Below, in pieces: positions 16,606 to 26,626 of a stretch of 64,000 bases of DNA. The notes below the pieces were generated by a model. The model worked only from the letters and a program-made list of their open reading frames with translations, made no database searches and was not told where the DNA came from. The stretch is from Micavibrio_C sp046294845 (GTDB taxonomy: Bacteria; Pseudomonadota; Alphaproteobacteria; Micavibrionales; Micavibrionaceae): NCBI GenBank assembly GCA_046294845.1, contig JBKBNU010000002.1, positions 1 to 64,000 of the forward strand, read 5' to 3'. Position 1 is the first letter of the stretch, and every line of letters starts with the position of its first letter. Position numbers and translations under genes: made by a program.

Positions 16606-19600
16606 TTATACGTTTCCTTTATTTTTCTTGCTGCGCGTTATACTTAAACGGCTGGGAAACCACTTGTATAGGGCTGGCAATACCAGCAATGTCAAAATGG
16701 TCGAGGAAATAATCCCACCAATCACGACTGTGGCCAGCGGCCTCTGCACTTCCGAACCTGCACCGATATTGAACGCCATCGGCACGAAGCCAAGAGAAGC
16801 CACGAGCGCTGTCATAAGAACAGGCCGAAGACGTGTTAAAGCGCCTTCGATAATTGCCTCTTCCAGCGGCTTGCCTTTGGCCTCTAAATCACGAATAAAG
16901 GACAGCATCACAACACCATTGAGCACCGCCACACCGGAGAGGGCGATGAACCCGACTCCAGCAGAAATGGAAAGCGGAATGTCACGTAACATCAGTGCGG
17001 CAATCCCGCCTGTCAAAGCCAGCGGTACACCGGAAAATACCAGCAACGCCGCGCGCGCCGAATTAAACGCCATGAACAGCAAGCCAAATATCAACAACAG
17101 CGCCACAGGAACCACGATCATAAGACGCTGTTTTGCAGATATAAGCTGTTCAAACGTGCCGCCGTAATCCACCCAATATCCGGCAGGGATCTCGACTTGT
17201 TCACGCACAACATTTTGCACGTCTTTAACGAAGCTTGCTAAATCACGCCCTCTGACATTGGCAGTGACAAACAAACGCCGCTTGCCGTTTTCACGGCTAA
17301 TTTGCGCGTGGCCATAGGCAATATCCAGATCAGCGACTTCTTTCAAAGGCACATAATCCGGCGTTTCATCCGCGCCTTCCTGCTCGGCATTCGGTAACGG
17401 AATGGGCAGCAATTCAAGGCTCTTGATATCGGTACGGAGTTTTTCCGGCAAGCGGACGATCAGATCAAAGCGGCGGTCACCTTCAAAAACCTTTCCGGCT
17501 TCTCTGCCGCCCATCGCCACCTGCACCACGTCTTGCACATCGGCGATATTCAGGCCGTAAAGATCAAGCCGTTTACGATCCGGAATAATGCTTAAGGTCG
17601 GCAGGCCGGAGGCTTGCTCCATCCGCACATCGGCTGCGCCGTCCACTTTTTTGACGGCTGCCTCAATTTCCTGCGCGGTTTTAAGCAAGACTTCCAGATC
17701 ATCACCATACAACTTAACGGCAAGATCACTGCGCACACCGGAGATCAGCTCGTTAAAGCGCATCTGGATCGGCTGGGTGAATTCGTAGTTATTGCCCGGC
17801 AGTTTTTCTAAAGCCTTTTCCATGCGCATCACCAGATCGGCTTTCGGCAGAGATGGATCAGGCCATTCTTCGCGCGGTTTCAAAATCACAAATGTATCGG
17901 CCACATTCGGCGGCATCGGGTCGGTTGCCACCTCGGGCGTACCGATTTTACTAAACACCGTTTTAACCTCGTCAAAGGTCAGCACTGTTTTTTCAACCTC
18001 GTGCTGCATTTCTGTTGATTGTGTCATGCTCGTGCCGGGAATGCGCATGGCATGAAGAGCAATATCCCCTTCATCCAGACTTGGAATAAACTCCGCACCC
18101 ATACGCGAAGCCCCGAACAAACTGACCGCAACCAGAACCAGTGCCGTTATAATAACAATCGCGGGATTACGAAGGCTCCACTTTAAAAGCGGTTCATACC
18201 CACGGCGCGCACCGCGCATGACCATGTTTTCTTTCTCATCCACCTTACCCGTAATGAAGGTTGCAACCGCAGCCGGAACAAAGGTCAGCGATAATACAAG
18301 CGCACTGAGCAATGCCACCACAACGGTAAACGCCATGGGGTGGAACATCTTTCCTTCCACGCCAGTCAGCGAGAAAATCGGAATATACACAATCGTAATA
18401 ATCAATATCCCGAAAATGCTGGGCTGGATCACTTCTGTCGTTGCTTTGGCTGCTAGAGAAAAGCGTTCCTCTTTATTGAGCAATCGTCCCAGCCTGTGCT
18501 GTTCCATGCCAAAACGCCGCAAGCAGTTTTCAATGATAATCACCGCGCCATCGACAATCAGGCCGAAATCCAGTGCGCCAAGGCTCATCAAATTGCCGGA
18601 CACTTTGTTCTCCACCATGCCCGTAATGGTCATAAGCATAGCGATGGGAATGACCAGCGCGGTAATCAAGGCCGCTCTTAAATTCCCCAACAGCAGAAAG
18701 AGAATAACAATGACCAGCAAAGCACCTTCAACAAGGTTTTTCTCAACGGTTTTAATGGTGCGCTCAACCAGAGACGTCCGATCATAAACGGGCGTAGCTT
18801 GAATGCCTTCCGGCAATGAGTCATTAACAATTTCCAGCTTGGCCGCCACACGCTCGGCAACCTCCTGAGAGTTTTCACCCATCAACATCATGGCGGTGCC
18901 AAGTACCACTTCTGCACCGTTTTGGGTTGCCGCGCCTGTCCGTAAAGGAGAACCTAAGGCAACATCGGCGACATCGCCTACGCGGATAGTGACCTCATCA
19001 CGCTTGGCGATAATGATATTTTGAATATCGGGAATATCTTTGACCTGTCCGGGAACGCGAACCAGATACTGCTCACCATATTTTTCAATATAACCTGCAC
19101 CAACATTGTCATTATTGCGCTCTAACGCTTCAATCAACTCGGCAATGGTTAAATCATAGGCCAGTAGCTGTTCAGGGTACGGCATGACATGATATTGCTG
19201 CTCATATCCGCCAATGGTGTTGATCTCAATTACGCCTTTCAGATTACGGAGCTGCGGAACAATCACCCATTCCTGAATGGTGAGCAAATCCATCGGCGTA
19301 TAGGCGGTGCCGTCTTCTTTGAGCGCACCATCTTCTGCTTCGACCGTGTACATATAAATTTCGCCAAGGCCGGTTGCAATCGGCCCCATCATCGGCTCAA
19401 TCCCTGCTGGCATTTCACCTTTGATTTCAGAGAGGCGTTCGGCCAGAAGTTGGCGCGCAAAATAAATATCCGTCCCTTCTTCAAAAACAACTGTGACCTG
19501 CGATAGCCCGTAGCGTGAAATGGAGCGGGTGTAATCCAGCTTTGGAATGCCCGCCAGCGCTGTTTCAATCGGGAAGGTAATACGCTGCTCTGCTTCCAAA

Positions 19601-19773
19601 GGTGTATAGCCCGGCGCTTCGGTGTTGATTTGTACCTGCACATTGGTAATGTCCGGCACCGCATCAATCGAGAGCCGTTTAAAATTATAGATGCCAAGGA
19701 TGCAAACCCCTAAAACCGCAATCAGGACGAGCCAGCGATGGCGTATGGATGATTCAATTATTCTTTCTAACAT
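16606..19773 (-). CDS. czcA: Heavy-metal RND efflux pump (CzcA family)
   Basis: A 1055-aa inner-membrane RND pump, complete. The N-terminal signature is LSIDAVPDITNVQVQINTEA (the CzcA form, against the CusA form in the neighbouring operon). The TM4 proton-relay motif is LDFGLIVDGAVIIIENCLRR, with the DFG..D..V acidic residues typical of divalent-cation (Co/Zn/Cd or Ni) pumps. It lacks the methionine clusters of CusA. It lies 15 bp after czcB in a C-B-A gene order. Exact metal specificity cannot be assigned. Confidence 0.92.
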   Translation of the reverse strand: MLERIIESSIRHRWLVLIAVLGVCILGIYNFKRLSIDAVPDITNVQVQINTEAPGYTPLEAEQRITFPIETALAGIPKLDYTRSISRYGLSQVTVVFEEGTDIYFARQLLAERLSEIKGEMPAGIEPMMGPIATGLGEIYMYTVEAEDGALKEDGTAYTPMDLLTIQEWVIVPQLRNLKGVIEINTIGGYEQQYHVMPYPEQLLAYDLTIAELIEALERNNDNVGAGYIEKYGEQYLVRVPGQVKDIPDIQNIIIAKRDEVTIRVGDVADVALGSPLRTGAATQNGAEVVLGTAMMLMGENSQEVAERVAAKLEIVNDSLPEGIQATPVYDRTSLVERTIKTVEKNLVEGALLVIVILFLLLGNLRAALITALVIPIAMLMTITGMVENKVSGNLMSLGALDFGLIVDGAVIIIENCLRRFGMEQHRLGRLLNKEERFSLAAKATTEVIQPSIFGILIITIVYIPIFSLTGVEGKMFHPMAFTVVVALLSALVLSLTFVPAAVATFITGKVDEKENMVMRGARRGYEPLLKWSLRNPAIVIITALVLVAVSLFGASRMGAEFIPSLDEGDIALHAMRIPGTSMTQSTEMQHEVEKTVLTFDEVKTVFSKIGTPEVATDPMPPNVADTFVILKPREEWPDPSLPKADLVMRMEKALEKLPGNNYEFTQPIQMRFNELISGVRSDLAVKLYGDDLEVLLKTAQEIEAAVKKVDGAADVRMEQASGLPTLSIIPDRKRLDLYGLNIADVQDVVQVAMGGREAGKVFEGDRRFDLIVRLPEKLRTDIKSLELLPIPLPNAEQEGADETPDYVPLKEVADLDIAYGHAQISRENGKRRLFVTANVRGRDLASFVKDVQNVVREQVEIPAGYWVDYGGTFEQLISAKQRLMIVVPVALLLIFGLLFMAFNSARAALLVFSGVPLALTGGIAALMLRDIPLSISAGVGFIALSGVAVLNGVVMLSFIRDLEAKGKPLEEAIIEGALTRLRPVLMTALVASLGFVPMAFNIGAGSEVQRPLATVVIGGIISSTILTLLVLPALYKWFPSRLSITRSKKNKGNV

Positions 19774-19788
19774 GATGATCTCTCTATT

Positions 19789-20889
19789 TTAATGTTCGTG
19801 CGCCGCACCGGATTTCAGAATATCGGCTTTAATGATAAAACTGCTTTCGCTGACATAGTCCTGCTCGGCTTTAAGGCCGCTAAGAATTTCAACATACTCG
19901 CCATCTGAAATACCCGTTTTGACAGGCTTCATTTCATATCTGTTGCCTTCTTTTACGAAGACGACCGTTTGATCTTCCATTGTCTGCAAGGCAGAGGCGC
20001 GCACAGCCAGCGCAACCTGCTTTTCAGAAACGCGCACATCACCCTCAACCGTCATGCCGGGCCGCCACTTACCCTTATCATTGGCAAGAGGCGCAATCGC
20101 AACGAGCGTCTGGCTTAGGGCATCAGCAGTGGGAAAGAGCATTTCGATTTTGGCATTGCCCTCTTTCCCTTCATCCAGCGTATGAACGCGCACGCTCTGG
20201 CCGGAGGCGACCAAATCCGCATCTTTGGGAAAAACGTGAAACTTCGCCCATACTTCTGATAGATCGGCAATAATGAATAACGGCTCGTCACCCGCAACAT
20301 CACCAATATTGGTATTTCTCTCCAAAATAACACCGCTAATGGGGGCAGTAACATTGTAATCCTGCAAGCTCTCGTTGCTTTCAACAACGGCCAGAACCTG
20401 TCCTTTTTCAACTTTTTCGCCAAGATTGGCTTTGACGCTGCGAATAATGCCCGCAAAACGCGCCCTTACATCGGCCTTTGTATTCTGGTTGATGGTAATG
20501 CGGCCTGTTAAAGGGATTACATTTGCGATTGTGGCAGGGGCGCTTTTCTCTATTTTGATGCCTGCCGTTTGAGCGGCATCCGGCGCAATCTGCGTTTTTC
20601 CTTCTTCATGCTCACCATGCTCATCGCCGTGTTCACCACCATGGCCATGATCGTCATGCTCATCTTTTTGCTCGTGACTTTCATGGCCGTGGTCATCGTG
20701 ATCGTCCGTTTCTTCGCCATGGTCATTGTGTTCATCCCCATTATCATGTGCGTGGCCTTCGGCCTCATCATGCGTTTCATGGGATTCTTCATGGGCGTGG
20801 CCATCCTGCTCCTGCGCATAAGCCGGAATAGTTGCAGCGGGTGCTATCAGCCACATAAGCAATGCAGCGGTCAGTATTTGATATTTCAT
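19789..20889 (-). CDS. czcB: Heavy-metal efflux periplasmic adaptor (CzcB-like)
   Basis: A 366-aa membrane-fusion protein. It has a signal peptide (1-25), then a ~70-residue stretch (about 28-100) of alternating His, Asp, Glu and Gly (HDEAEGHAHDNGDEHNDHG and similar), a likely metal-loading region. The adaptor body follows, with a biotinyl-lipoyl-like segment (GEKVEKGQVLAVVESNESL) and beta-barrel. It connects CzcA with CzcC and may deliver Zn, Co, Cd or Ni. The start overlaps the czcC stop by ATGA. Confidence 0.9.
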   Translation of the reverse strand: MKYQILTAALLMWLIAPAATIPAYAQEQDGHAHEESHETHDEAEGHAHDNGDEHNDHGEETDDHDDHGHESHEQKDEHDDHGHGGEHGDEHGEHEEGKTQIAPDAAQTAGIKIEKSAPATIANVIPLTGRITINQNTKADVRARFAGIIRSVKANLGEKVEKGQVLAVVESNESLQDYNVTAPISGVILERNTNIGDVAGDEPLFIIADLSEVWAKFHVFPKDADLVASGQSVRVHTLDEGKEGNAKIEMLFPTADALSQTLVAIAPLANDKGKWRPGMTVEGDVRVSEKQVALAVRASALQTMEDQTVVFVKEGNRYEMKPVKTGISDGEYVEILSGLKAEQDYVSESSFIIKADILKSGAAHEH

Positions 20890-22148
20890 TTCGCATCTCC
20901 TTGGATGATGTTTTGTATAAGGGGTTCATGAATATTCATGAGAAAGTCGGTTTGGGCTTTGGCCTCATATAAAGCCAGCAAGCTGTCCAGTCTTGATTCC
21001 TGCACTTCATACAGAGTGCGCTGCGCATCGAGCAGATCGAGGAATGAGAACCGCCCGGCGCTGTAACCATCCGATGCTTGCGCGTAAGCACGCTCGGCAC
21101 TTGGCACCATGTCGCCTTGATAGGCTTGTGCTTCTTTATGGGCTGCGGCCAATTTTTCCCACGCTGCAATGGCGCTTTGCCGCAAATCCAAATCCTGCTG
21201 GCGCGCCAGTGCATCTGCCTCTATGATTCCGGCCTTGGCCGCTTTGACAGACCCTTGATTCCGGTTAAACACAGGCAGGGGAAAAGAAAGGCCAGCGACC
21301 AAAGCTGTGCTGTCGTTTTCATTAAAGCGGCGGACTCCCAAACCAAATGTAGGGTTTGGGATGCCTTGCGCCCTTGCCAGATCAAGCTGACTTGTGGCTC
21401 GCATCTTGGCAAATTCACTGGCGCGCGCTTGCGGCGTGTTTCTTACCGCATCCAATAGAGCGGCGCGATCAGGAAGGGCTGGCAATTCCTCAAGTCCGGC
21501 CTGCACTGGCATATCACCTGGCGCTCCTAAAAGCGAAGCAAGTACACTCTGCGCTTCTGCCAATTCCGCCTCTGCCTTGCTTTTTTCCAATTTGGCAGCG
21601 GATTGCTCTATATCGGCTTTGGTGTGTTGAATGTCGGATGCCGCTGCTGCGCTTACCCGTTTTTTTACAGTTTCATGCGTTTCATCGGCCAAAGACAAAC
21701 GTTTCTCTGCAAGCTCAAGACGCTCCCGCGCGATAGCCACGCGCATAAACGCATATTCAGTTTCGGCCAATAAACTTAAAGCTTCCGCGATTGCCTGCTG
21801 CCGGGTAATCTGAAACCCATAATCGGCGACCTCAGTACGCTTGCCACGTTTTCCGGCAATTTCGATTTCTTGTTCTACACCGAGCGTTGTTTCTGCTCCG
21901 TCAAAGCCATCGCGCTCATCCTCACCGCCGAAATTCTCAATTTCCAGTACAGCTTCGGGGTTTGGCATGAGAGATGCTTGTAAGCGTTCTCCTTCTGCAC
22001 CCTCAATACGGGCTAACGCCGCGCTCAGGCGGGGGTTATTTTTTAGAGCTAGCGACAACGCGGCCTCTTTATCAAGCGGCTCAGCAAACGCTGCTGGTGC
22101 GAACGACAACGATAATACGAGCGCAGCTATTCCTATCCATAATCTCAT
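20886..22148 (-). CDS. czcC: Heavy-metal efflux outer-membrane protein (CzcC-like)
   Basis: A 420-aa outer-membrane factor with signal peptide (cleavage after AFA, residue 22) and two OEP repeats. The signature ASLMPNPEAVLEIENFGG with EQEIEIAGKRGKR is characteristic of the CzcC subfamily. There is no lipobox, unlike the cus channel. It is the first pump gene of the czc operon. A hairpin with T-run lies 32 bp upstream, between it and the 111-aa gene. Confidence 0.9.
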   Translation of the reverse strand: MRLWIGIAALVLSLSFAPAAFAEPLDKEAALSLALKNNPRLSAALARIEGAEGERLQASLMPNPEAVLEIENFGGEDERDGFDGAETTLGVEQEIEIAGKRGKRTEVADYGFQITRQQAIAEALSLLAETEYAFMRVAIARERLELAEKRLSLADETHETVKKRVSAAAASDIQHTKADIEQSAAKLEKSKAEAELAEAQSVLASLLGAPGDMPVQAGLEELPALPDRAALLDAVRNTPQARASEFAKMRATSQLDLARAQGIPNPTFGLGVRRFNENDSTALVAGLSFPLPVFNRNQGSVKAAKAGIIEADALARQQDLDLRQSAIAAWEKLAAAHKEAQAYQGDMVPSAERAYAQASDGYSAGRFSFLDLLDAQRTLYEVQESRLDSLLALYEAKAQTDFLMNIHEPLIQNIIQGDAK

Positions 22149-22179
22149 TTTCTATTCCTTAAGTTTTATTGAAAGCGCG

Positions 22180-22206
22180 AAAAAACCGCATGAAATTCAT
22201 GCAGTT
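22180..22206 (-). terminator. Intrinsic terminator/attenuator ahead of czcC
   Basis: On the minus strand AACTGCATGAA pairs with TTCATGCGGTT (one G-T wobble), closing on a two-base loop and followed by six T residues. It lies after the 111-aa gene and before czcC, so it either ends that transcript or attenuates the pump genes. Confidence 0.6.
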
Positions 22207-22273
22207 TGGGAGGCACAGGTCATAGGTATCGCGGACGCTTAGCTTTTAAGCGGACGCACTACGCCTGTGGGCA

Positions 22274-22609
22274 TTAAGCTTTCGGGGGGCGTTTAAGACC
22301 GTAAATAAGGTCGGAAATATAGACCTGCTGCTCTTCAAGAGCGCGCTGATCCTTACCTGAGACTTTCAAGGAAAAAGCATCGTGAGTAGACGATGACATG
22401 TGAGAATGGCTACAATGCATACCGCAGCCACCGCACGCCATGTCGCAACAGCCATCAGGAGCAGCGTCATTATCAGGCACATTATCTATATGTTGGGATG
22501 CACAGATTTCTGATGAAGCCTCATTACATACCGTTTCGGCATGCGCCAAGCTGGCCGTCAAAGAGACGAGCAAAGCAAAAACAGAGAATAGCATCAAAAA
22601 CTTGCGCAT
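22274..22609 (-). CDS. Small Cys/His-rich exported protein
   Basis: A 111-aa protein with a signal peptide (1-24, cleavage near AHA). The mature part has a dense metal-ligand core (CCDMACGGCGMHCSHSH, about residues 58-75) and further Cys at 29, 36 and 42. The family is not recognised. Its position at the head of the czc genes suggests periplasmic metal binding or sensing. No transcriptional regulator (CzcRS, MerR or ArsR type) is visible nearby. Confidence 0.7.
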   Translation of the reverse strand: MRKFLMLFSVFALLVSLTASLAHAETVCNEASSEICASQHIDNVPDNDAAPDGCCDMACGGCGMHCSHSHMSSSTHDAFSLKVSGKDQRALEEQQVYISDLIYGLKRPPKA

Positions 22610-23195
22610 TTTTTTAAGATAGCATTAGAGCGTTAATAACTCAATCCGCATCGTCTGTTATTTTTATTTCACATGCTATCCGGTTCGCGCTCTCTACTCA
22701 AAACCGTAAAAAATATGAAATGGTCAACACATTGAAAAAAACGGTAAAAACCTGAAGGGCATTTTTATAATTGCCTCTACAGCTTCAGAGAAAAATCGGT
22801 ATTTAGAGAGAAAATGGGGGTATAAATGGCTTTTTGAGGGGGAACGTACCCTTTAGCTTTGGGCGCAAAAGCCCAAAAACTCTGCCCTTTTGTAAGGGAT
22901 TACAAGGCTTAGAGAGAGTTTGGATTTAGAAGATTGGTTGCGGGAGTAGTAACCGAGTATTCGGCTTAAGTGTTGTAAATAAAAGAGATTTTTAATTTAC
23001 GAGCTGAGCGTATACCCCGACCTGTACCCTAAAAACTATCCACAGTATTTCGGGATTTGAGCTAGCGGCCTTAATGCTTTTCCCCTGCCCCCCTCTTCAA
23101 GCATACACACTTTCACAGCCCATCCTTATGGTTTCATTCATAATAAAATATGCTAGTTTACAAGCACCTTACCGACAGGCACATAAAGCAAAAAT
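22610..23195. other. 586-bp divergent intergenic region at the left edge of the element
   Basis: The AT-rich region between the divergent 111-aa gene and the helicase gene has no convincing coding frame. It holds a 7-bp hairpin (TTTGGGC/GCCCAAA, 22858-22877) and, at 22933-22949, the left copy of the 17-bp repeat that marks the integrated element. Promoters for both flanking genes should be here, but I see no strong -35/-10 pair. Confidence 0.6.
22933..22949 (+). repeat. Left attachment-site repeat (attL candidate)
   Basis: ATTGGTTGCGGGAGTAG is identical to 41769-41785. Fifteen of its bases are the complement of a tRNA-fMet 3' end (CTACTCCCGCAACCA). Beyond it the sequence diverges (TAACCGAG), so only the repeat itself is shared. 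It lies 247 bp before the first gene of the element. Confidence 0.7.
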
Positions 23196-24830
23196 ATGGA
23201 AAAATTAAGCCTTAGAAAAACTGTAAAAAATTTAGGCGCTGCAAAGCTTACATCGCTGATCGGCATGGAACGCCTTAAGTCCATACATGCTATCATGCAG
23301 GAAAGAGTAACTGAAAATCAGCTTGCCGATATTCTGTTACTACGTTTTGGCACACAGATTTTCACCAACAAAGACTTCCGGCTTGCGATTCTTCACGCCC
23401 TGCCAAAGGAAGCGTTGGCCTATCTCGCACATGGCGACAGTAAAGCACCGCTGACGGAAAAAGATCTGGGTCGGCTGGAGAAGGCCACATGGTCGAGAAC
23501 CAGTGAATTTACCGAGCGCATCCTTTTCCTATTTGGGCTTGAGCCTGAATATTTGCCCCCGGTAAAACATATTATTCCGAGCGTGGACGTTCTCGGAACT
23601 GACACATTTCTTTTCCCCTATCAGAAGCGTGTCAAAGACAAGTTTATAAAATCTCTTATTACCGGTACGACACGGCTTTTACTTCATTTGCCAACCGGAG
23701 CGGGTAAGACCCGTACCAGTATCGAAGGACTAGTCGATTTTTGGCGTTCGCAAGGCGATAAAGCCGGATATATGATATGGCTTACAGACTCAGAAGAACT
23801 TTGCACCCAAGCCGAGGAAACTTTCACAAAACTATGGAGGGTACGCGGCGACAGGCCGATAAACCTGATCCGGCTTTGGGGTTCTCATAAAATTGAATCC
23901 CTGCAGCCTGAAGGCGGGCTGATTATTGCCGGGCTGCAAAAGCTGCACCGAATGAGAACCAGTGCCTCCAACGCGGAATTTAAACTTATTAGTGAGATTC
24001 ACCGTCGTGCCCGGCTGATCGTCGTTGACGAGGCCCACAAGAGCATAGCGCCAACATATAAGGCGACTATCGAATTTTTATGCGACCTCGACAAAACAAG
24101 ACTGATCGGTTTGACCGCGACACCCGGCCGCACCGCCGAAGGCCAGATTGCTGAGCTAGTAAAATTCTACGGCAATACGAAGATCACACTGACCGATGAG
24201 GATGAAAACGAAGTTGAAGATCCGATAGCCTATCTGCAGGAACACAAATATCTGTCAAGCATTACTCGCAGACGGATTCCTACAGACATTACAATTGACC
24301 TGACACCGGAAGAAAGAAAGTCCATCAGCGAGTTTTTTGAAATTCCACCGAGAGTGCTCATCGAACTATCTAAAAACGATCAGCGGAACGCTCTGATAGT
24401 AAAGGAAACGGCAAAACTCCAGCAGGACGATCACCAGACCATTCTTTTTGCATGTTCTGTGGAGCACGCCCACCTGCTTACAGAGCTTCTTATGATACGC
24501 GGCATCGAGGCAAGGTGTGTTGATGGCTCTACCCCGGCCCACGACCGGGCGGCCTATATTGATGACTTTAAGGCCGGCAATATTAAGGTCCTAGTCAACT
24601 ACGGCGTTCTGACCACCGGCTTTGATGCCCCGAATACGGACGCGGTGATTATCACCCGGCCAACAGGTTCTTTAGTCCTCTATTCTCAGATGATCGGGCG
24701 CGGTATCCGTGGCCCTAAGATGGGTGGTACTCCCGATTGTATTCTGATAGATATGGAAGATAATTTATTAGGGTATCCTTCCGAAAGGCAGGCATTCAAA
24801 TTCTTTGATAGTCACTGGAGCACAGAATAA
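23196..24830 (+). CDS. Superfamily 2 DEAD/DEAH helicase, putative Ssp restriction subunit
   Basis: A 544-aa protein. Its helicase motifs are I (PTGAGKTRTS, about residue 165), II (VVDEAHKS, about 277), III (LTATPGRT, about 306), V (TTGFDAPNTDAV) and VI (QMIGRGIRG, about 498). The N-terminal 130 residues are unrecognised. This is the architecture of ATP-driven translocases in restriction systems. It is first in a three-gene unit with an HSP90-type ATPase and a PLD nuclease, facing the ssp phosphorothioation operon. I infer that the trio is the restriction arm (SspFGH-like); which subunit name belongs to which gene I cannot say. The stop overlaps the next ATG (TAATG). Confidence 0.8.
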   Translation: MEKLSLRKTVKNLGAAKLTSLIGMERLKSIHAIMQERVTENQLADILLLRFGTQIFTNKDFRLAILHALPKEALAYLAHGDSKAPLTEKDLGRLEKATWSRTSEFTERILFLFGLEPEYLPPVKHIIPSVDVLGTDTFLFPYQKRVKDKFIKSLITGTTRLLLHLPTGAGKTRTSIEGLVDFWRSQGDKAGYMIWLTDSEELCTQAEETFTKLWRVRGDRPINLIRLWGSHKIESLQPEGGLIIAGLQKLHRMRTSASNAEFKLISEIHRRARLIVVDEAHKSIAPTYKATIEFLCDLDKTRLIGLTATPGRTAEGQIAELVKFYGNTKITLTDEDENEVEDPIAYLQEHKYLSSITRRRIPTDITIDLTPEERKSISEFFEIPPRVLIELSKNDQRNALIVKETAKLQQDDHQTILFACSVEHAHLLTELLMIRGIEARCVDGSTPAHDRAAYIDDFKAGNIKVLVNYGVLTTGFDAPNTDAVIITRPTGSLVLYSQMIGRGIRGPKMGGTPDCILIDMEDNLLGYPSERQAFKFFDSHWSTE

Positions 24831-26602
24831 TGACGCAAGCAGCAAAATTTGAAGAAATAGCAAACGATAATCCGATTATTCCTGCTCCGACCGCAATCGA
24901 AACCTTCCGGGATTCAGGTTATAAAAGCACAGCCGCAGCCTTGGCCGAGCTGATCGACAATTCGATTGAAGCCGAGGCCCGCACCATACAGGTATTAACC
25001 TTTGAAGAGCCAGTCACCCTGGCTCGCCGAACAGTACAGCGGATCAGCAAAATTGCAGTCTATGACGACGGCAAAGGCATGGATCCCTACACTCTTATGG
25101 GTGCCCTGCAATTCGGTATGGGAACACGCCTACAAAGCAGAAAGGGGATAGGCCGGTTCGGGATAGGCCTGCCTAACGCCTCTGTCAGCCAATGCCAGCA
25201 TGTAGAAGTATATTCTTGGCAAGGCGGCAAATGTTATAAGACATACCTTAATTTAGATGAAGTCCGAAAAAACAAACAGCAAAACTCAAATCCGGTAGTT
25301 GCTTGTAACCTACCCATGGAAATCCTTAGTGAAATTGAGGGAAAACTTGATGAGGATTCCGGTACTCTTATTGTCTGGAGCGAGTGTGATCGTCTAGATA
25401 TTAACAGATCAACCACGCTTTACAATAACATGGAAAGGGATTTGTGCCGGATATATAGGCATTTCCTTGATAACGATAACAACTATGGCAATAAAGTTGA
25501 TGTGAAGCTGATAGTAACTGGCAAAGAACGCCATGTCATGAAACTCATGGCAAACGATCCTATTTATCTTTTGACGCCTAATAATACGCCGGGCTACGAA
25601 AACCAGAATACTAATATTTCTCATGGTGATGTTATCAAGATTCCGGTTCCCTATGACGACAAGGGCAACACTTCAATTGTAGAAATGCGCTTTACTGTTG
25701 CTCTCCCTGAAATTCAAGCCTTAGGTGGTAACTCTAAAGTAGGTCAGCATTACAAACGCAACACGGGAATTTCTTTTGTACGAGCCTGCCGTGAAATTGA
25801 TTTCGGCGACTTCGGATTTTTCAATCCTCAAGATGAGCGTCAGCGTTGGTGGGGCTGCGAAGTTCGCTTTGAACCCGTCCTTGACGAACTTTTTGGTGTG
25901 ACCAACAACAAGCAGTCTGTCCGAGGCGTCCGGTATATTAATATTGATGAATTTAAAAGAGAGCACGGATCCTACTGGGAAGAAGAACTCAAAGAAAACC
26001 CTAAGCTGCAACTGCTTTACGAGCTTAGCAGACATTTTCATAGCAATCACAAAACCATCAAAGATGGCACTATCGACAAGCGGAACGAGGGTGCCAGAAG
26101 TAGCGGAGATATAGAGTTTGAAGAAAAATCTACGAAAGTTGCTAATGACCTGCTCAAAAATTCTAAGGAAGAAACAAAATCTCACATTGTTGGACAGGAA
26201 AAATCCTCAGAAGAAAAACTAAAGGAATGGAAGGATAGCCTGGAAGGCAAAGAACCTAATTTAACTGAAGAGGAATTAGGCACATTAGCTGAGCAAAAAT
26301 CTTCACTTATAATCGATTTTGATTTTGATGTATGGCCTGGTGAGCAGTTCTTTACTGTCGAAACACGCGGAGAAACTCAGGTTATTATCATAAATAAGAA
26401 ACATTCTTTTTATACGGAACTATACGAGCCTTTATGTATGGGTGATGACCCCCGGCTTTCGAATGCCCTAAATCTTATGATGTTGGCGTATGCCCGTGTG
26501 GAAGACGAACTGTTCAGTTACGATGACCTGCTGCAAGAAATTCGATCTAAATGGGGAAATTACGTTCAAAAATTCCTAAAAGCGCTGAAAGAAGAAGCAT
26601 AA
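24830..26602 (+). CDS. HSP90-like (GHKL) ATPase, putative Ssp restriction subunit
   Basis: A 590-aa protein with a GHKL ATP-binding fold in the first ~200 residues. It has the N-box AELIDNSIEAEA (about residues 38-50), the G1 box VYDDGKGMD (about 79), and the G2 region GRFGIGLPNASVS. This resembles the MORC/MutL/HSP90 type of ATPase used in several defence systems. Residues 400-500 are charged and probably coiled-coil or linker. No nuclease motif is visible. It is coupled to the helicase upstream (1-bp overlap) and followed 24 bp later by the PLD gene. Confidence 0.8.
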   Translation: MTQAAKFEEIANDNPIIPAPTAIETFRDSGYKSTAAALAELIDNSIEAEARTIQVLTFEEPVTLARRTVQRISKIAVYDDGKGMDPYTLMGALQFGMGTRLQSRKGIGRFGIGLPNASVSQCQHVEVYSWQGGKCYKTYLNLDEVRKNKQQNSNPVVACNLPMEILSEIEGKLDEDSGTLIVWSECDRLDINRSTTLYNNMERDLCRIYRHFLDNDNNYGNKVDVKLIVTGKERHVMKLMANDPIYLLTPNNTPGYENQNTNISHGDVIKIPVPYDDKGNTSIVEMRFTVALPEIQALGGNSKVGQHYKRNTGISFVRACREIDFGDFGFFNPQDERQRWWGCEVRFEPVLDELFGVTNNKQSVRGVRYINIDEFKREHGSYWEEELKENPKLQLLYELSRHFHSNHKTIKDGTIDKRNEGARSSGDIEFEEKSTKVANDLLKNSKEETKSHIVGQEKSSEEKLKEWKDSLEGKEPNLTEEELGTLAEQKSSLIIDFDFDVWPGEQFFTVETRGETQVIIINKKHSFYTELYEPLCMGDDPRLSNALNLMMLAYARVEDELFSYDDLLQEIRSKWGNYVQKFLKALKEEA

Positions 26603-26626
26603 ATAGGAACTGAAAGGGTAGGCAGC

